Source: Erythrobacter sp.
GTDB lineage: Bacteria; Pseudomonadota; Alphaproteobacteria; Sphingomonadales; Sphingomonadaceae
DNA: 64,000 nucleotides
Assembly (NCBI RefSeq): GCF_035194505.1
Contig: NZ_CP136573.1
Coordinates: forward strand, 1,599,001-1,663,000
Reading direction: 5' to 3'
Under the pieces are notes generated by a model. It was not told where the DNA came from. It worked only from the letters and a program-made list of their open reading frames with translations, and did no database searches. The position numbers and the translations under genes are program-made. This document shows, in pieces, positions 25,933 to 34,735 of this stretch; position 1 is the stretch's first letter, and the number at the start of each line of letters is the position of its first letter.

Positions 25933-26799
25933 ATGGCCGAGTCCCTCGTCCTCACCCTCGCCTGCCCCGACCGGCCCGGCATCACCGCGCGGGTCACGGG
26001 CTTCCTGTTCGAGCGCGGGTGCAATATCCTGGACGCGCAGCAGTTCAATGATCGGGCGGAAGCCGGCGGCTCCGACCGCTTCTTCATGCGCGTGGTGTTC
26101 GATCCCGATGGCTCCACCGCCGAGGGACTGCACAGCGATTTCACAGGGCTGGCGAGCGAATTCGCGATGGAGTGGAAGATGGCGGCCGAAGATCGCCCGC
26201 GCCGCACCATCATCCTTGTCAGCAAGTTCGATCACTGTCTTGTCGATCTGATCTACCGCTGGCGCACCGGCGAGCTGCCGATCGATCCGGTGGCGATCGT
26301 CTCCAACCACCCCCGCGAGGCCGCGATCCGGGTGGATATCGGAGACATCCCCTTCCATCATATCCCCGTCACCCCCGACACCAAGCCCGCCGCCGAGGCA
26401 CAATTCCGGGCGCTGGCCGAAGAAACCGGCGCCGAGCTGATCGTGCTCGCCCGCTATATGCAGGTCTTCTCGGACGAGCAGTCAGCGCATTTCGCGGGGC
26501 GCTGCATCAACATCCACCACAGCTTCCTGCCCGGCTTCAAGGGCGCGCGGCCTTACCATCAGGCGCACGAGCGCGGCGTGAAGATCATCGGCGCGACGGC
26601 GCATTTCGTCACCGCCGATCTCGATGAAGGCCCGATCATCCATCAGGACGTCGAGCGCATCACTCATGCCGACAGCCCGGAAGACCTCGTCCGCAAGGGC
26701 CGCGACATCGAGCGCCGCGTGCTTGCCGAAGCGGTGCGCCTGTTTGCAGACGACCGCGTGCTGATGAATGCCGGCCGGACGGTGGTATTCAGGGGCTGA
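25933..26799 (+). CDS. purU: Formyltetrahydrofolate deformylase
   Basis: Hydrolyses 10-formyl-THF to formate and THF. ATG 25933 gives 288 residues: an N-terminal ACT domain (VLTLACPDRPGITARVTGFL) and a formyltransferase-fold hydrolase domain. The latter has VAIVSNHPREA, LARYMQVFSD, INIHHSFLPGFKGARPYHQA (catalytic Asn/His) and GATAHFVTADLDEGPIIHQD with the catalytic Asp. It supplies PurT with formate; the two genes flank a flavoenzyme in the same operon. Confidence 0.95.
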   Translation: MAESLVLTLACPDRPGITARVTGFLFERGCNILDAQQFNDRAEAGGSDRFFMRVVFDPDGSTAEGLHSDFTGLASEFAMEWKMAAEDRPRRTIILVSKFDHCLVDLIYRWRTGELPIDPVAIVSNHPREAAIRVDIGDIPFHHIPVTPDTKPAAEAQFRALAEETGAELIVLARYMQVFSDEQSAHFAGRCINIHHSFLPGFKGARPYHQAHERGVKIIGATAHFVTADLDEGPIIHQDVERITHADSPEDLVRKGRDIERRVLAEAVRLFADDRVLMNAGRTVVFRG

Positions 26800-26848
26800 T
26801 CGCTTTTCGCAGTGGTCAGCCAAGGGCGCAGGGCGCATTCATGCACCC

Positions 26849-27250
26849 ATGATCGTCCAGCGCCTCGACCATGTGAACATCATCACCGACCGGCTCGCCG
26901 AGACCGCGCGGTTCTATGCCGAATTGCTCGATCTCGAAGAGCGTGACGGACCGCCGCCGCTGCCCCCGCATCAGGTGCGCTGGATGTATGACGGCGCCGG
27001 CAACGCCATCCTCCACCTCAACTCGGTCGATTGCCCGCGCGCCTTTGACCGCGCGGTGGCGCCCGGCAGCGAAACCGGGGCGATCCACCACGTCGCACTG
27101 CGCTGCGACGCGTTCGAGGAGGTCAAGGCCCGGCTCGACGCGCGTGGCGCCGATTACCGGGTCAACGACCTCAGCTCCATCGGCCTGAGGCAGATCTTCA
27201 CCGCCGACCCCAACAACGTGCTGCTGGAACTGAACTTCTTCGCCAGTTAG
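26849..27250 (+). CDS. VOC family protein
   Basis: 133 residues from ATG 26849. Glyoxalase-like beta-alpha-beta repeats: LDHVNIITDRLAETARFYAE, GAIHHVALRCDAFEEVKARL and FTADPNNVLLELNF. Candidate metal ligands are His in LDHVNI, His in IHHVAL and Glu in LLELNF, as in type I ring-cleavage dioxygenases and glyoxalases. Substrate unknown. Convergent with the PQQ dehydrogenase, overlapping by 4 nt. Confidence 0.82.
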   Translation: MIVQRLDHVNIITDRLAETARFYAELLDLEERDGPPPLPPHQVRWMYDGAGNAILHLNSVDCPRAFDRAVAPGSETGAIHHVALRCDAFEEVKARLDARGADYRVNDLSSIGLRQIFTADPNNVLLELNFFAS

Positions 27251-29415
27251 CGGCGGGCGATTTTCTTGCCCGCCTCCAGTGCCTTGTCTGCGTTGGCGCG
27301 GTGGATGACATAGGCACGGATCGCCTCGATCTCCTCCTTCGACAAGGAGCCGGCGAAGCTTGCCATGCCATTGTCCTTGAGGATGCCGTCATGCACCACG
27401 GCACCCCAGGCCTGCGCGCTTTCGAGCGCGCCGGCGCGGCGCAGATCGGGGAGGACGGTGGATCCGACCGCACCCGGGCCATGGCAGACCGCGCAGTAGC
27501 GGCCGTACTTGGCCTGCCCCAGGGCGATTGTCTCCGGCCCGGCCTTGCTCGGCGGAGGGTCGAGCGGCAGGTCAGCCAGCGGCGGCACGGCGGGCAGCTG
27601 GGCTTTGCCGCCGAGCTTGAACACCAGCAGCCGGCTGATGTTGCGCACCGGCGCCTTGCGGTCGATGAGATCGCCGTCGACTGTCAGCGCGTAGGCCCCG
27701 CCCCAGCCGGCCAGCACCGCGACATATTGCTCGCCGTTCACGGTGTAGGTGATCGGCGGAGCGACCACGCCGGTTTGGGCGGCAAAGCTCCACAGCTTCT
27801 TGCCGGTGCCCGCGTCATAGGCGTTGAACTCGCTGCCCGTGGTGCCCTGGAACACGAGGCCCCCGCCAGTGGCCAGCAAGCCGCCGTTCCACGGCCCGGG
27901 GTGCTCCACCGTCCAGCGCGCCTTCTGCGCCACCGGGTCCCACGCCACCAGCCTGCCCTTGAGCGCGCCCGCCACCTGCTTGCGGAAACCGCCGTCGGGC
28001 GGCAGATCGCCGGCCAGCGAGAAGCCGACATTGAAACCGCGTGCCCGGTCGGGCTTCCAGTTCGTTTCGGGCGCATACATCATCCCGGCCTCGAAAGCGG
28101 GGATGTAGACCAGCTTCTCCTGCGGGCTGAAGGCCATCGGGTGCCAGTTGTGCCCGCCCAGCGCGCCGGGGGTGACGAGCGCGGGCTGGCCGGTCTTGTC
28201 AACCCGCGTCGCCGGGTTCTCGATCGGACGGCCGGTCTTGGGATCGATGCCGGTGGCCCAGTTCACCGTGACATAGGGCTTGGCGGAGATGAACTTCCCC
28301 GTCTCACGGTCGATCACGTAGAAGAAGCCGTTCTTGGGCGCCTGCATCAGCACCTTGCGAACCTTGCCGTCGATTTCCATGTCCGCCAGCATGATGTGCT
28401 GGGTGGCGGTGTAATCCCAGGTCTCGCCCGGCGTGGTCTGGTAGTGCCAGACATATTCGCCGGTCTTGGGCCGGATCGCGACGATGCTGGATAGGTAGAG
28501 GTTGTCACCTTCGCCCGTTCCGTCCTTGCCTGGCGAGCGATAGGCGCGGTTCCACGGAGATCCGTTGCCGACGCCGATGTAGAGCAGGTCGAGCTCGGGA
28601 TCATAGGCCATCGAATCCCACACCGTGCCGCCGCCGCCGATCGCGTCATTGGCGCCGAGCACGTCCATGTTCCAGGTTTCGGCAGCCTTCTGGAGATAGG
28701 CAGGCGCATCCTCGCCCTGCCCGCCTTCCGGCACCGTGTAGAACTTCCACAACTGCTCGCCGTCTTCGGCATCATAGGCCGCAACAAAGCCGCGCACGCC
28801 GAATTCCGCCCCGCCATTGCCGATGATGACTTTGCCATCGATCACGCGCGGCGCGCCGGTGATGGTGTAGCTCTTGGACTGGTCGACCGTGACCTTTTCC
28901 CACGCCACCGCGCCGGTGTCGCGATCAAGCGCGACCAGCCGCCCGTCCAGTGTGCCGAAGAACAGCTTGTCGCCCCATGCGGCCAGCCCGCGGTTGACGA
29001 CATCACAGCAGGCCTTGACCCCGGTTTCGCCCGGCACCTTGGGATCATATTCCCACAGCGCCTTGCCGGTCGCCGCGTCGAATGCCTTCACCTTGCTCCA
29101 TGCGGTGGTGAGGTAGAGCTTGCCGTCGATCACCAGCGGGGTCGCTTCCTGCCCGCGCGCGGTGTCCATATCGGCAAACCAGGTGAGCCCGAGATCGCCC
29201 ACGTTCTCGCGGTTCACGCCGTCGAGCGGGGAATAGCGCTGCTCGGAATAGGTGCGCCCGTGGCTGATCCAGTTGGCGCTGTCGCTGTCCGCACCCACCA
29301 GCATGGCGGTGGTGATGCCCTCACCCTCTGCGCCCCCGAAGATCTGGCTGCAATTGGCCAGCATGCCTGCCGACAGCAAAAGGGCCGCGCTGCCGGCCCA
29401 CCGCACAAGGTTCAT
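27247..29415 (-). CDS. PQQ-dependent alcohol dehydrogenase with C-terminal cytochrome c (quinohaemoprotein)
   Basis: 722 residues from ATG 29415 (MNLVRWAGSAALLLSAGMLA), exported. The eight-bladed propeller has W-docking repeats such as DAATGKALWEYDPKVPG. KACCDVVNRG contains the vicinal Cys-Cys disulfide over PQQ, and PGETWDYTATQ the catalytic Asp. The residue two after that Asp is Thr, not Asp, so it is of the calcium, not the lanthanide (XoxF), type. The C-terminal domain carries CAVCHGPGAVG, a haem c site. Oxidises alcohols in the periplasm, passing electrons to the respiratory chain. Confidence 0.92.
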   Translation of the reverse strand: MNLVRWAGSAALLLSAGMLANCSQIFGGAEGEGITTAMLVGADSDSANWISHGRTYSEQRYSPLDGVNRENVGDLGLTWFADMDTARGQEATPLVIDGKLYLTTAWSKVKAFDAATGKALWEYDPKVPGETGVKACCDVVNRGLAAWGDKLFFGTLDGRLVALDRDTGAVAWEKVTVDQSKSYTITGAPRVIDGKVIIGNGGAEFGVRGFVAAYDAEDGEQLWKFYTVPEGGQGEDAPAYLQKAAETWNMDVLGANDAIGGGGTVWDSMAYDPELDLLYIGVGNGSPWNRAYRSPGKDGTGEGDNLYLSSIVAIRPKTGEYVWHYQTTPGETWDYTATQHIMLADMEIDGKVRKVLMQAPKNGFFYVIDRETGKFISAKPYVTVNWATGIDPKTGRPIENPATRVDKTGQPALVTPGALGGHNWHPMAFSPQEKLVYIPAFEAGMMYAPETNWKPDRARGFNVGFSLAGDLPPDGGFRKQVAGALKGRLVAWDPVAQKARWTVEHPGPWNGGLLATGGGLVFQGTTGSEFNAYDAGTGKKLWSFAAQTGVVAPPITYTVNGEQYVAVLAGWGGAYALTVDGDLIDRKAPVRNISRLLVFKLGGKAQLPAVPPLADLPLDPPPSKAGPETIALGQAKYGRYCAVCHGPGAVGSTVLPDLRRAGALESAQAWGAVVHDGILKDNGMASFAGSLSKEEIEAIRAYVIHRANADKALEAGKKIARR

Positions 29416-29529
29416 TGATCCCGCTCTCCCGTTTTCTTTGGCGGCATGTTGCCGCTTCAATCACCGCTTGTCCATGCCCGCCTGCCATGCCTATCTGGCG
29501 CAGACGGGCAGGGCCGACAGGAGATCAAG

Positions 29530-30402
29530 ATGTGTGACGAGAGCAAGCTCGCTGAATGGGCGACGCAGACCATCAGCCGCCGCCAGTTCGGCGCCCTGAC
29601 AGGCACGGCGGCGTTGGCAGCAGGGATCCCGGCTGGCAGCCCAGCTCTCGCAGAAGGACTTGCCCTCACCGAGAAGGGCGTGAGCTTTGCCACCCCGGAC
29701 GGGACGATGGACGGGTTTCTGGTGCAACCCGCCAAGGGCAAGCACCCGGCGGTGATCCTGTGGCCGGACATCGCCTCGATCCGCGAATCCAAGCGCATGA
29801 TTGCCCGCAAGCTGGCCAGCGCAGGCTATTCCGTGCTGGTCGTGAACCCCTATTACCGCGACGTCGCGGGCGAGCAGTTCGCCGATTTCGCAGCCTTCAT
29901 CGCGGGCGGCGGCTTCCAGAAGGTCGGCCCGTGGCGCGGGAAGCTCAATGCCGAGACGATCATGCGCGATGCCACCGCGATCGTCGACTGGCTCGATCAG
30001 CAGAAAGGGATCGATACCAAGCGCGGCATCGGCACCCAGGGCTATTGCATGGGCGGACCCTTCACAGTTTGGAGCGCGGCTGCGGTGCCCGCCCGCGTCA
30101 AGGCTGCCGCGAGCTTCCATGGCGGCGGGCTGGTTCGCACTGGCAACCCGATGAGCCCGCACGCGCTGCTGGACAAGGTTGACGCCCACTTGCTCATCGC
30201 CGTGGCCAAGGACGATGATGCCAAGGCTCCGACCGACAAGGTGACCTTTGCCGATGCGGCCAAGGCGGCCAGCGTCGATGCCAAGGTCACGGTCTATACC
30301 GGAGATCACGGCTGGATGGTGTCCGACAGCCCAGCCTATAACGCCGCAGCCGCAGGGCAGGGCGAGGCAGATCTGCTCGCGCTCTACAAGGCCGCGCTCT
30401 GA
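29530..30402 (+). CDS. Tat-exported dienelactone hydrolase family protein
   Basis: 290 residues from ATG 29530, preceded by AGGAGATC. A twin-arginine signal (TISRRQFGALTGTAALAAG) precedes an alpha/beta hydrolase: ILWPDIASIRESKRMIARKL, QGYCMGGPFT (nucleophile Cys in the G-x-C-x-G elbow), VAKDDDAKAP (Asp) and YTGDHGWMV (His), the Cys-Asp-His triad of dienelactone hydrolases. Divergent from the PQQ dehydrogenase across 114 bp, so the two may share regulation. True substrate unknown. Confidence 0.87.
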   Translation: MCDESKLAEWATQTISRRQFGALTGTAALAAGIPAGSPALAEGLALTEKGVSFATPDGTMDGFLVQPAKGKHPAVILWPDIASIRESKRMIARKLASAGYSVLVVNPYYRDVAGEQFADFAAFIAGGGFQKVGPWRGKLNAETIMRDATAIVDWLDQQKGIDTKRGIGTQGYCMGGPFTVWSAAAVPARVKAAASFHGGGLVRTGNPMSPHALLDKVDAHLLIAVAKDDDAKAPTDKVTFADAAKAASVDAKVTVYTGDHGWMVSDSPAYNAAAAGQGEADLLALYKAAL

Positions 30403-30449
30403 CGACGATGGGGCGGGGGCGAATACGCGCCCCGCCCCGCCAGCTCCTT

Positions 30450-31406
30450 CTAGCGGGCCTTGGCGCGCTCGTTCGCAGCACCAAAGCGGCCGTGCTTGCG
30501 ATAGCGCAGCATCCACTTGTCGAGGAACAGGCCAAGCGGCTTGGCGGTGATGCCGAGCTCGGCCAGCCCCAGCGCACCATCGGCCACGACATTGCCCGCC
30601 TTGAGCAGCGTCCATTGATCGCGGCTCATCGGGGTGAGCGGCAGTGCGGCGAAGGTGGCCGAGAGGCCATCCGGCATGGCGATGAAAGTCCGCTTGCGAC
30701 CCTGCGCCGCGGCGATCCGCTCGTGGATTTCCATCATCGACAGCTGCTCAGGCCCGCCGAGTTCGTAGGTCTTGCCGCCGTGGCTTTCGGGATGCTCGAG
30801 CGCCACAGTCACGGCTTCGGCAACATCGTCGACACAGACCAGTTGCAGCTTCACCTGCGGGCCGAACACCGGCAGCACGGGCAGCATCTCGATCATCCCG
30901 CCGAACAGGTTGAGGAAGTTGTCATCCTTGCCGAACACGATCGAGGGGCGCAGGATCGTCGCCGTGGGAAAGCCCGCCAGCACTCGCGCCTCGCCCGCCG
31001 CCTTGGCCCGGGCATAGCCCGCGCTCGACCCGGCATCGGCACCGATCGCGCTGACATGGACCAGCGCGCGCACGCCCTTGGCCGCTGCGACACGGGCAAT
31101 GGTGCCCGGCGCCTCACCCATCACCGCATCGAGGTCGCCGCCGAACACGCCCACGAGGTTGACCACATGGCTCGCCCCTTCGAGCGCGGCCTCGACATGG
31201 TTTTCGCGGGTGATGTCGCAGGGGATGCATTGCAGCTGACCCAGATTGGCGAGCGGCTTCAGGGCAAAGCCCTTCTCGGGCTTGCGACTGGCGAGACGCA
31301 CCCGCGCGCCGCGCGCGAGCAGGCTCTGGGCGACATAATTGCCGAAATAGCCGCTGCCACCGAAGATCGTGACAAGCTGGCCGGAAAGCGGGGAGGAGGT
31401 AGGCAT
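30450..31406 (-). CDS. Complex I NDUFA9-like NAD(P)-binding protein
   Basis: 318 residues from ATG 31406. Atypical SDR with LVTIFGGSGYFGNYVAQSLL (Rossmann), CDITRENHVEAALEGASHVV, HVSAIGADAGSSAGYARAKA (Tyr-x-x-x-Lys) and RPSIVFGKDDNFLNLFGGM. It is the bacterial counterpart of the mitochondrial complex I subunit NDUFA9. An isoflavone-reductase-like role is an alternative. Single gene; a tRNA gene reads away from it. Confidence 0.85.
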   Translation of the reverse strand: MPTSSPLSGQLVTIFGGSGYFGNYVAQSLLARGARVRLASRKPEKGFALKPLANLGQLQCIPCDITRENHVEAALEGASHVVNLVGVFGGDLDAVMGEAPGTIARVAAAKGVRALVHVSAIGADAGSSAGYARAKAAGEARVLAGFPTATILRPSIVFGKDDNFLNLFGGMIEMLPVLPVFGPQVKLQLVCVDDVAEAVTVALEHPESHGGKTYELGGPEQLSMMEIHERIAAAQGRKRTFIAMPDGLSATFAALPLTPMSRDQWTLLKAGNVVADGALGLAELGITAKPLGLFLDKWMLRYRKHGRFGAANERAKAR

Positions 31407-31559
31407 GGATTCGGTTGCTCTTGCTGGCTGTCCGGTGTTCTGCGCTGCGCCATGCGTCAATGTGCGCGCGCGGGCAAGGTCTGCGATGGTTTGAGCCGAC
31501 AGATTACCGCGCCGAACGGCCCGTGAGGGTACCTGCAAAAATATCCCGCGAGGTTTGCG

Positions 31560-31588
31560 TTGACAGCGCCCCCCGCCCCTCGCTAAAG
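31560..31588 (+). promoter_or_regulatory. Putative promoter of tRNA-Leu
   Basis: TTGACA (31560-31565), 17-bp spacer, CTAAAG (31583-31588), followed by GGCCCGC. The tRNA begins 47 bp later. The same arrangement (TTGACT, CTAGAG, GGCCCGC) occurs upstream of rplJ, so it looks like the housekeeping promoter style of this organism. Confidence 0.6.
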
Positions 31589-31635
31589 GCCCGCGCCTAC
31601 CCAGCCTCCCGGCAGCGATGACCGGCAGGCTCCGT

Positions 31636-31722
31636 GCCCAGATGGCGGAATTGGTAGACGCACCGTCTTCAGGTGGCGGCGCTCGCAAGGGCGTGGAGGT
31701 TCGAGTCCTCTTCTGGGCACCA
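31636..31722 (+). tRNA. tRNA-Leu (anticodon CAG)
   Basis: Acceptor arms GCCCAGA (31636-31642) and TCTGGGC (31712-31718) pair fully and ACCA follows in the DNA. The anticodon stem CCGTC/GGCGG encloses loop TTCAGGT with CAG at positions 34-36. A long variable arm (GCGCTCGCAAGGGCGT) marks a class II tRNA, and GGTTCGAGTCC is the T-loop. Reads CUG leucine codons. Confidence 0.96.
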
Positions 31723-31742
31723 TTTCATTCAAACCCGTCCGC

Positions 31743-31771
31743 GAACCGGCCAGCTTTTGGCCAGCCGGTTC
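31743..31771. terminator. Hairpin between tRNA-Leu and the Rieske oxygenase gene
   Basis: GAACCGGC (31743-31750) pairs with GCCGGTTC (31764-31771) around a 13-nt loop in the convergent spacer. No long T-run follows, so it is a possible bidirectional terminator only. Confidence 0.4.
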
Positions 31772-31786
31772 TGCGGCTTGTTCGGC

Positions 31787-33325
31787 CTATCGTCCGAGAT
31801 GCTCGGTCAGCAGCTTGTGGAAGTGCCGGATCTTGGTCTCGCCGTAGTTGGCGAAGACGATCTCCTTCGATTTGATCGACCGCATTCCCTTTTGCACATG
31901 CGGCAGGTTCACCACGTCCTGGTTGAAGACCTTGGCCAGCATGCCGAGCTCGGGAGCGTCGCAGTAGTCATCGTCGAATTCGAGCCAGTGCACCTTGGCG
32001 GGCGCCGGACGCGGCTTGCCCTGGGCCACCGGGAGCATGAACATGATCTCGTGGATGCATTCCTCCGGATTGTCGCCGTAAGGGCGGAACCGGTAGAAGA
32101 TCGGGTTGAAGCAACCCCAAGGGCTGATGTTGGGGAAGAGGTTGTAATAGATCGTATCGACGAATTCCGCGTCGGAGATCGCATCCACCTCGTCGCCAAG
32201 GCTGGCGCGCCATTTCTCGCGGGCTTCGTGCGCCATCGCATTGCGCCGCTCGGGGATCGGGCCGCTGGAGGTGTGATCGGGCAGGGTTTCCCACCCGGCC
32301 GGCAGCATCCCGCCAACCCAGTCGCACAGCTGGATATCGGCGTGATCAAGCGCGCCTTCGATATGGCGGGCCTGATGGTCGAAGATGCCCGTGCGCCCGT
32401 CGCGTGCGGTCACCTTCACCCGGTCCTCGGCCAGCCTTTCGTAGATATTGCCCGATAGCGCATGGCGCACTCTGGCGAAGGTCTTGGCGCCTTCGAGCGG
32501 CTCTGCCACCAGCGCCGGATTGACGTGCGGGCTCAGCATCCCGTTCGGCGAGATCGCTCGGCTGAGATTGCCGAACACGTCATATTTCGAGTTCGCATCG
32601 CCCATCACATCAAGCAGCGTCGGGTGGGTGGCGACGACGTGATAGGCTTCCATGAAGGCCTCCTGCGCGACCTTCCAGTTGCACCGCAGCTTCTTGGCGA
32701 CATGGACCGCCTTGTAGCGCCGCTCGAAGGGAATCGGCTCGAAATGGCGGTCGATATCGCCGAGGAAGTCCGCGAAGGCTTCCGCATTGTCGTCCGGGTT
32801 GATGAAGACAAACCCGCCCCAGCGCCCGACCTTGACCGGCGGGAGAGAATGGGTGCGTTCGCTCACGCTCGGGAAATCCCAGTGGCACGGAACCTCCTTC
32901 AGGGTGCCGTCGATCTTCCAGCCCCAGCCGTGGAACGGGCAGCGGAATTCGCGCAAGCCCTTGGCGTCCTCTGTGAGGAGAGCGCGGCCGCGGTGGAGGC
33001 AGGCATTGGGGAAGGCCTTGATCTCGTCCGGCGCGGTGCGCACGATGATGAAGGAAAGGTGTGCAATGTCATAGACATGGCTATCGCCGACATTGGGAAT
33101 GTCGTCCTCGTGGCAGGCCATCTGCCACACCTTCTTCCACAGCCGCTCGACCTCCAGATCAAAGAAATCGCGCGAATAATAGATGCTCGGATCGACGATC
33201 GTCGGCCCCGGGGGCATGGGGCTGTCCTCGCGCAGACGCTCGGGCACGCGGTGCGTGTCCATGTCGAGCAATTCGTCGTAGGTGATGCCCTTGGAGCGGT
33301 TGGTGCCTGTCAGCGTTTCGACCAT
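31787..33325 (-). CDS. Rieske-type ring-hydroxylating oxygenase, alpha subunit
   Basis: 512 residues from ATG 33325, behind GGGAGAGAG; an adjacent ATG at 33328 is equally possible. Rieske centre: CLHRGRAL (C109, H111) and CPFHGWGW (C129, H132). Mononuclear iron site: EAFMEAYHVVATHP with H229 and H234. Such enzymes hydroxylate or demethylate aromatics, steroids or quaternary amines, and need a ferredoxin/reductase not encoded here. It neighbours the sulfoquinovose locus on the same strand as the monooxygenase, 275 bp downstream, but nothing ties it to sulfonates. Confidence 0.88.
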   Translation of the reverse strand: MVETLTGTNRSKGITYDELLDMDTHRVPERLREDSPMPPGPTIVDPSIYYSRDFFDLEVERLWKKVWQMACHEDDIPNVGDSHVYDIAHLSFIIVRTAPDEIKAFPNACLHRGRALLTEDAKGLREFRCPFHGWGWKIDGTLKEVPCHWDFPSVSERTHSLPPVKVGRWGGFVFINPDDNAEAFADFLGDIDRHFEPIPFERRYKAVHVAKKLRCNWKVAQEAFMEAYHVVATHPTLLDVMGDANSKYDVFGNLSRAISPNGMLSPHVNPALVAEPLEGAKTFARVRHALSGNIYERLAEDRVKVTARDGRTGIFDHQARHIEGALDHADIQLCDWVGGMLPAGWETLPDHTSSGPIPERRNAMAHEAREKWRASLGDEVDAISDAEFVDTIYYNLFPNISPWGCFNPIFYRFRPYGDNPEECIHEIMFMLPVAQGKPRPAPAKVHWLEFDDDYCDAPELGMLAKVFNQDVVNLPHVQKGMRSIKSKEIVFANYGETKIRHFHKLLTEHLGR

Positions 33326-33420
33326 CATCTCTCTCCCTGCCGTGTCGAGGGCGCAGGAGAGCATTCTGGCGATCCCGCACCGCGCGGGAACCTTGTGAAC
33401 GAGACAGGTGCAGGCGGGCG

Positions 33421-33434
33421 TTGACCTGGATCAA
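33421..33434. promoter_or_regulatory. FNR/FixK-type box
   Basis: TTGACCTGGATCAA matches the CRP/FNR-family anaerobox pattern (TTGAY-N4-RTCAA), 96 bp upstream of the Rieske oxygenase start. Oxygen- or redox-linked control is inferred. Confidence 0.5.
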
Positions 33435-33486
33435 ATCCCGGGCCTCTCCAAACTGAGAGCCCGGCAAAGGGGCGCACAGAGGCGAA

Positions 33487-33502
33487 TGTTTCACGTGAAA
33501 CA
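33487..33502. promoter_or_regulatory. parS-like ParB-binding site
   Basis: TGTTTCACGTGAAACA is a perfect 16-bp palindrome identical to the conserved chromosomal parS consensus. It sits in the non-coding spacer between the Rieske oxygenase and monooxygenase genes. parS sites normally cluster near the replication origin; parAB is not in this window. Confidence 0.75.
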
Positions 33503-33600
33503 TCCGCCATCTGCCTACCATCAGGGCCTCAACTGGCACCTAACCGGCACCCAAAACGGGGCTGGAATCGCCGGATTCGCCCCGCCTGCCCGCAATTACG

Positions 33601-34692
33601 CTAGATTTCGAGCGGCCCGTGCTGGATGTGCGGCAGCACGTGGCGCGCAAAAAGATCGGCTTCCTGCATGTGCGGATAGCCCGACAGGATGAAAGCCTCG
33701 ATCCCTTCGGCCTGATAGGCGCGCAGCTTGGCCAGCACCTGATCGGGCGTGCCGACGATTGCCGCCCCGCAGCCCGAGCGCGCGCGGCCGATGCCGGTCC
33801 ACAGGTTCTCCTCGACAAAGCCGTCACCGTCCGCCGCGCCGCGCAGTTCCTGCTGGCGCTGCACCCCGTAGTTCTTGGCATCGAGGCTCTTTTCGCGGAT
33901 CGCGCGGCCGGCCTCGTCATCCAGCTTCGAGAGCAGGCGATCGGCATAGTGGCGCGCCTCGTCCTCGGTTTCGCGCACGATCACGTGGACGCGGTAGCCG
34001 AACTTCAGCGTGCGCCCGTAATTGGCGGCCCGCGACTTGAGGTCGGCGATGTTCTCGCGCACCTTGTCCATCGTGTCGGGCCACATCAGGTAGACATCCG
34101 CCGCCTCGGCCGCACATTCGCGCGCCTCGTGGCTGAGGCCGCCGAAGTAGAACGGCGGACACTTGCCCGAAAGCGTGGTGATGCGCGGCGGATCGAGCTT
34201 CATCTGGTAGAACTCGCCGTCGAAATCGAGATGCTCGCCGTTGAGGAGCGTGCGCACGATCTTCATGATCTCGGTGCCGCGGCGGTAGCGGGGTGCGCTC
34301 TCGATCTTCTCGCCCGGCATGTCGGACGAAATGATGTTGACGTTGAGGCGCCCGCCGGTGCCAGCCGCATTGGGGCCGAGGATGCGATCAAGCGTGGCGA
34401 TGCGGCGCGCCAGCTGCGGCGGCCAGTCCTCGCCCATGCGGGTCGCCCAGAGCAGCTTGATGCGCTTGACCTGCGTCGCCACGGCGGCGGCAAAGATCGT
34501 GGTATCAACGCCCAGCTGATAGCCCGAAGGCAGCAGGATATTGTCGAACCCGCCTTCCTCGGCGCGCAGCACGAGGTTGCGGCAATGCTCCCAGCTCGAT
34601 TGCAGATAGGGATCGGGGACGCCGAGGAACTCGTAATCGTCGTCACACAGCGCGGAGAACCACGCGATTTCGCATTGTTGCTGGTCAGTCAT
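33601..34692 (-). CDS. LLM-class FMNH2-dependent sulfonate monooxygenase (SsuD/SmoC-like)
   Basis: 363 residues. Luciferase-like barrel of the alkanesulfonate monooxygenase branch: NILLPSGYQLGVDTTIFAAA, IKLLWATRMGEDWPPQLARR, ATLDRILGPNAAGTGGRLNV, NIISSDMPGEKIESAPRYRR, GEFYQMKLDPPRI, PPFYFGGLSHEARECAAEAA and FGYRVHVIVRETEDEARHYA. Given the sulfoquinovosidase, aldo/keto reductase and FMN reductase nearby, it most likely cleaves the C-S bond of sulfoquinovose with O2 and FMNH2 to 6-oxoglucose plus sulfite, as SmoC does in Agrobacterium. A simple alkanesulfonate role remains possible. Confidence 0.88.
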   Translation of the reverse strand: MTDQQQCEIAWFSALCDDDYEFLGVPDPYLQSSWEHCRNLVLRAEEGGFDNILLPSGYQLGVDTTIFAAAVATQVKRIKLLWATRMGEDWPPQLARRIATLDRILGPNAAGTGGRLNVNIISSDMPGEKIESAPRYRRGTEIMKIVRTLLNGEHLDFDGEFYQMKLDPPRITTLSGKCPPFYFGGLSHEARECAAEAADVYLMWPDTMDKVRENIADLKSRAANYGRTLKFGYRVHVIVRETEDEARHYADRLLSKLDDEAGRAIREKSLDAKNYGVQRQQELRGAADGDGFVEENLWTGIGRARSGCGAAIVGTPDQVLAKLRAYQAEGIEAFILSGYPHMQEADLFARHVLPHIQHGPLEI

Positions 34693-34735
34693 GGTTTCAT
34701 TCCCATCCCAATTTCTGTTCTGTTTCGATCCTCTT

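Noticed and set aside
27247..29415. Lanthanide-dependent (XoxF-type) methanol dehydrogenase
   Set aside because: The residue two after the catalytic Asp in ETWDYTAT is Thr, not the Asp required for lanthanide binding, and a haem domain is fused at the C-terminus.
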